In this document: positions 5,110-5,211 of the stretch, in pieces | Layout: every line of letters starts with the position of its first letter | Numbering within the stretch: position 1 is the first letter of the stretch | DNA from: Candidatus Omnitrophota bacterium | GTDB taxonomy: Bacteria; Ratteibacteria; UBA8468; MWAK01 | Assembly: GCA_018829455.1 (NCBI GenBank) | Contig: JAHJUB010000134.1 | Coordinates: 1 to 5,211, forward strand | Reading direction: 5' to 3' | DNA length: 5,211 nt | The notes under the pieces: model-generated | Seen by the model: the letters and a program-made list of their open reading frames with translations, nothing else | Database searches by the model: none | What the model was told of the DNA's origin: nothing | Program-made: the position numbers and the translations under genes

Positions 5110-5211
5110 ATACAAAAGTTCCGTCAGGCGAGACGTCAGGAAAATTGACAAGCCGGAAGCCAGGCGCATCCGTGATAGCCTGGAACTGAAACTACAACAG
5201 GATCCTTCGGC
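5099..5211 (+). CDS. RelE/ParE-family toxin, N-terminal part
   Basis: The frame from TTG 5099 is open to the window edge (37 full codons) and reads MRIEYKSSVRRDVRKIDK, then PEARRIRDSLELKLQQDPS. This is the standard N-terminus of a RelE/ParE toxin: a short strand (RIEYKSS), a helix rich in arginine and lysine, then a second helix ending in a KLxxDP motif. Such toxins either cut mRNA on the ribosome (RelE) or poison gyrase (ParE). The catalytic C-terminal half lies outside the window, so the two cannot be told apart. The TTG start is chosen because GGAG at 5090-5093 lies 5 nt upstream and no ATG is available in frame. The gene overlaps the antitoxin by 11 bp. Confidence 0.82.
   Translation, partial: MRIEYKSSVRRDVRKIDKPEARRIRDSLELKLQQDPS

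Overview
The window looks like bacterial chromosome of roughly balanced base composition with compact, overlapping genes. Short RmlC-like and RmlA proteins, ATGA/GTGA gene overlaps, and promoters that sit almost on top of the start codon would fit a small-genome lineage such as Patescibacteria (Parcubacteria-like). That placement is an inference from style, not from a marker gene. TGA is used as a normal stop codon.

Left end (1-500): the minus strand carries a decayed major-facilitator (MFS) transporter gene. It keeps TM1-2 and TM5-6, and apparently a piece of TM12. The middle is lost by a frame-changing deletion near 276-284, and probably by a second in-frame deletion near 104-115. A perfect 8-bp stem-loop lies just past its stop, at the window edge.

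Positions 501-568 form a short divergent intergenic region. Each side has an extended -10 promoter so close to its start codon that both transcripts would be leaderless or nearly so.

Positions 569-4642 hold one tight plus-strand operon for dTDP-sugar synthesis: an rmlC-like epimerase, rmlA, rmlB, rmlD and a DegT/DnrJ/EryC1/StrS aminotransferase. RmlA makes dTDP-glucose, RmlB makes dTDP-4-keto-6-deoxyglucose, and the RmlC-like protein plus RmlD take this to dTDP-L-rhamnose. The aminotransferase probably acts on a keto-sugar nucleotide, possibly drawing on the RmlB product, to give an amino-deoxysugar. The likely destination is surface polysaccharide or glycan. The four rml genes overlap by 4 bp (ATGA, ATGA, GTGA), suggesting coupled translation. 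The aminotransferase has its own Shine-Dalgarno sequence.

Positions 4643-4821 show no convincing gene but contain two stable stem-loops. From 4822 to the right edge is a toxin-antitoxin module: a near-consensus promoter, a perfect inverted-repeat operator over its -10 box, a ribbon-helix-helix antitoxin (4891-5109), and an overlapping RelE/ParE-like toxin with a TTG start at 5099 that runs off the window.

No clearly new kind of system is visible. The points most worth checking are the deletion scars in the transporter, the self-regulation signals of the toxin-antitoxin module, the near-leaderless divergent promoters, and the sugar chemistry implied by an aminotransferase in a rhamnose operon.
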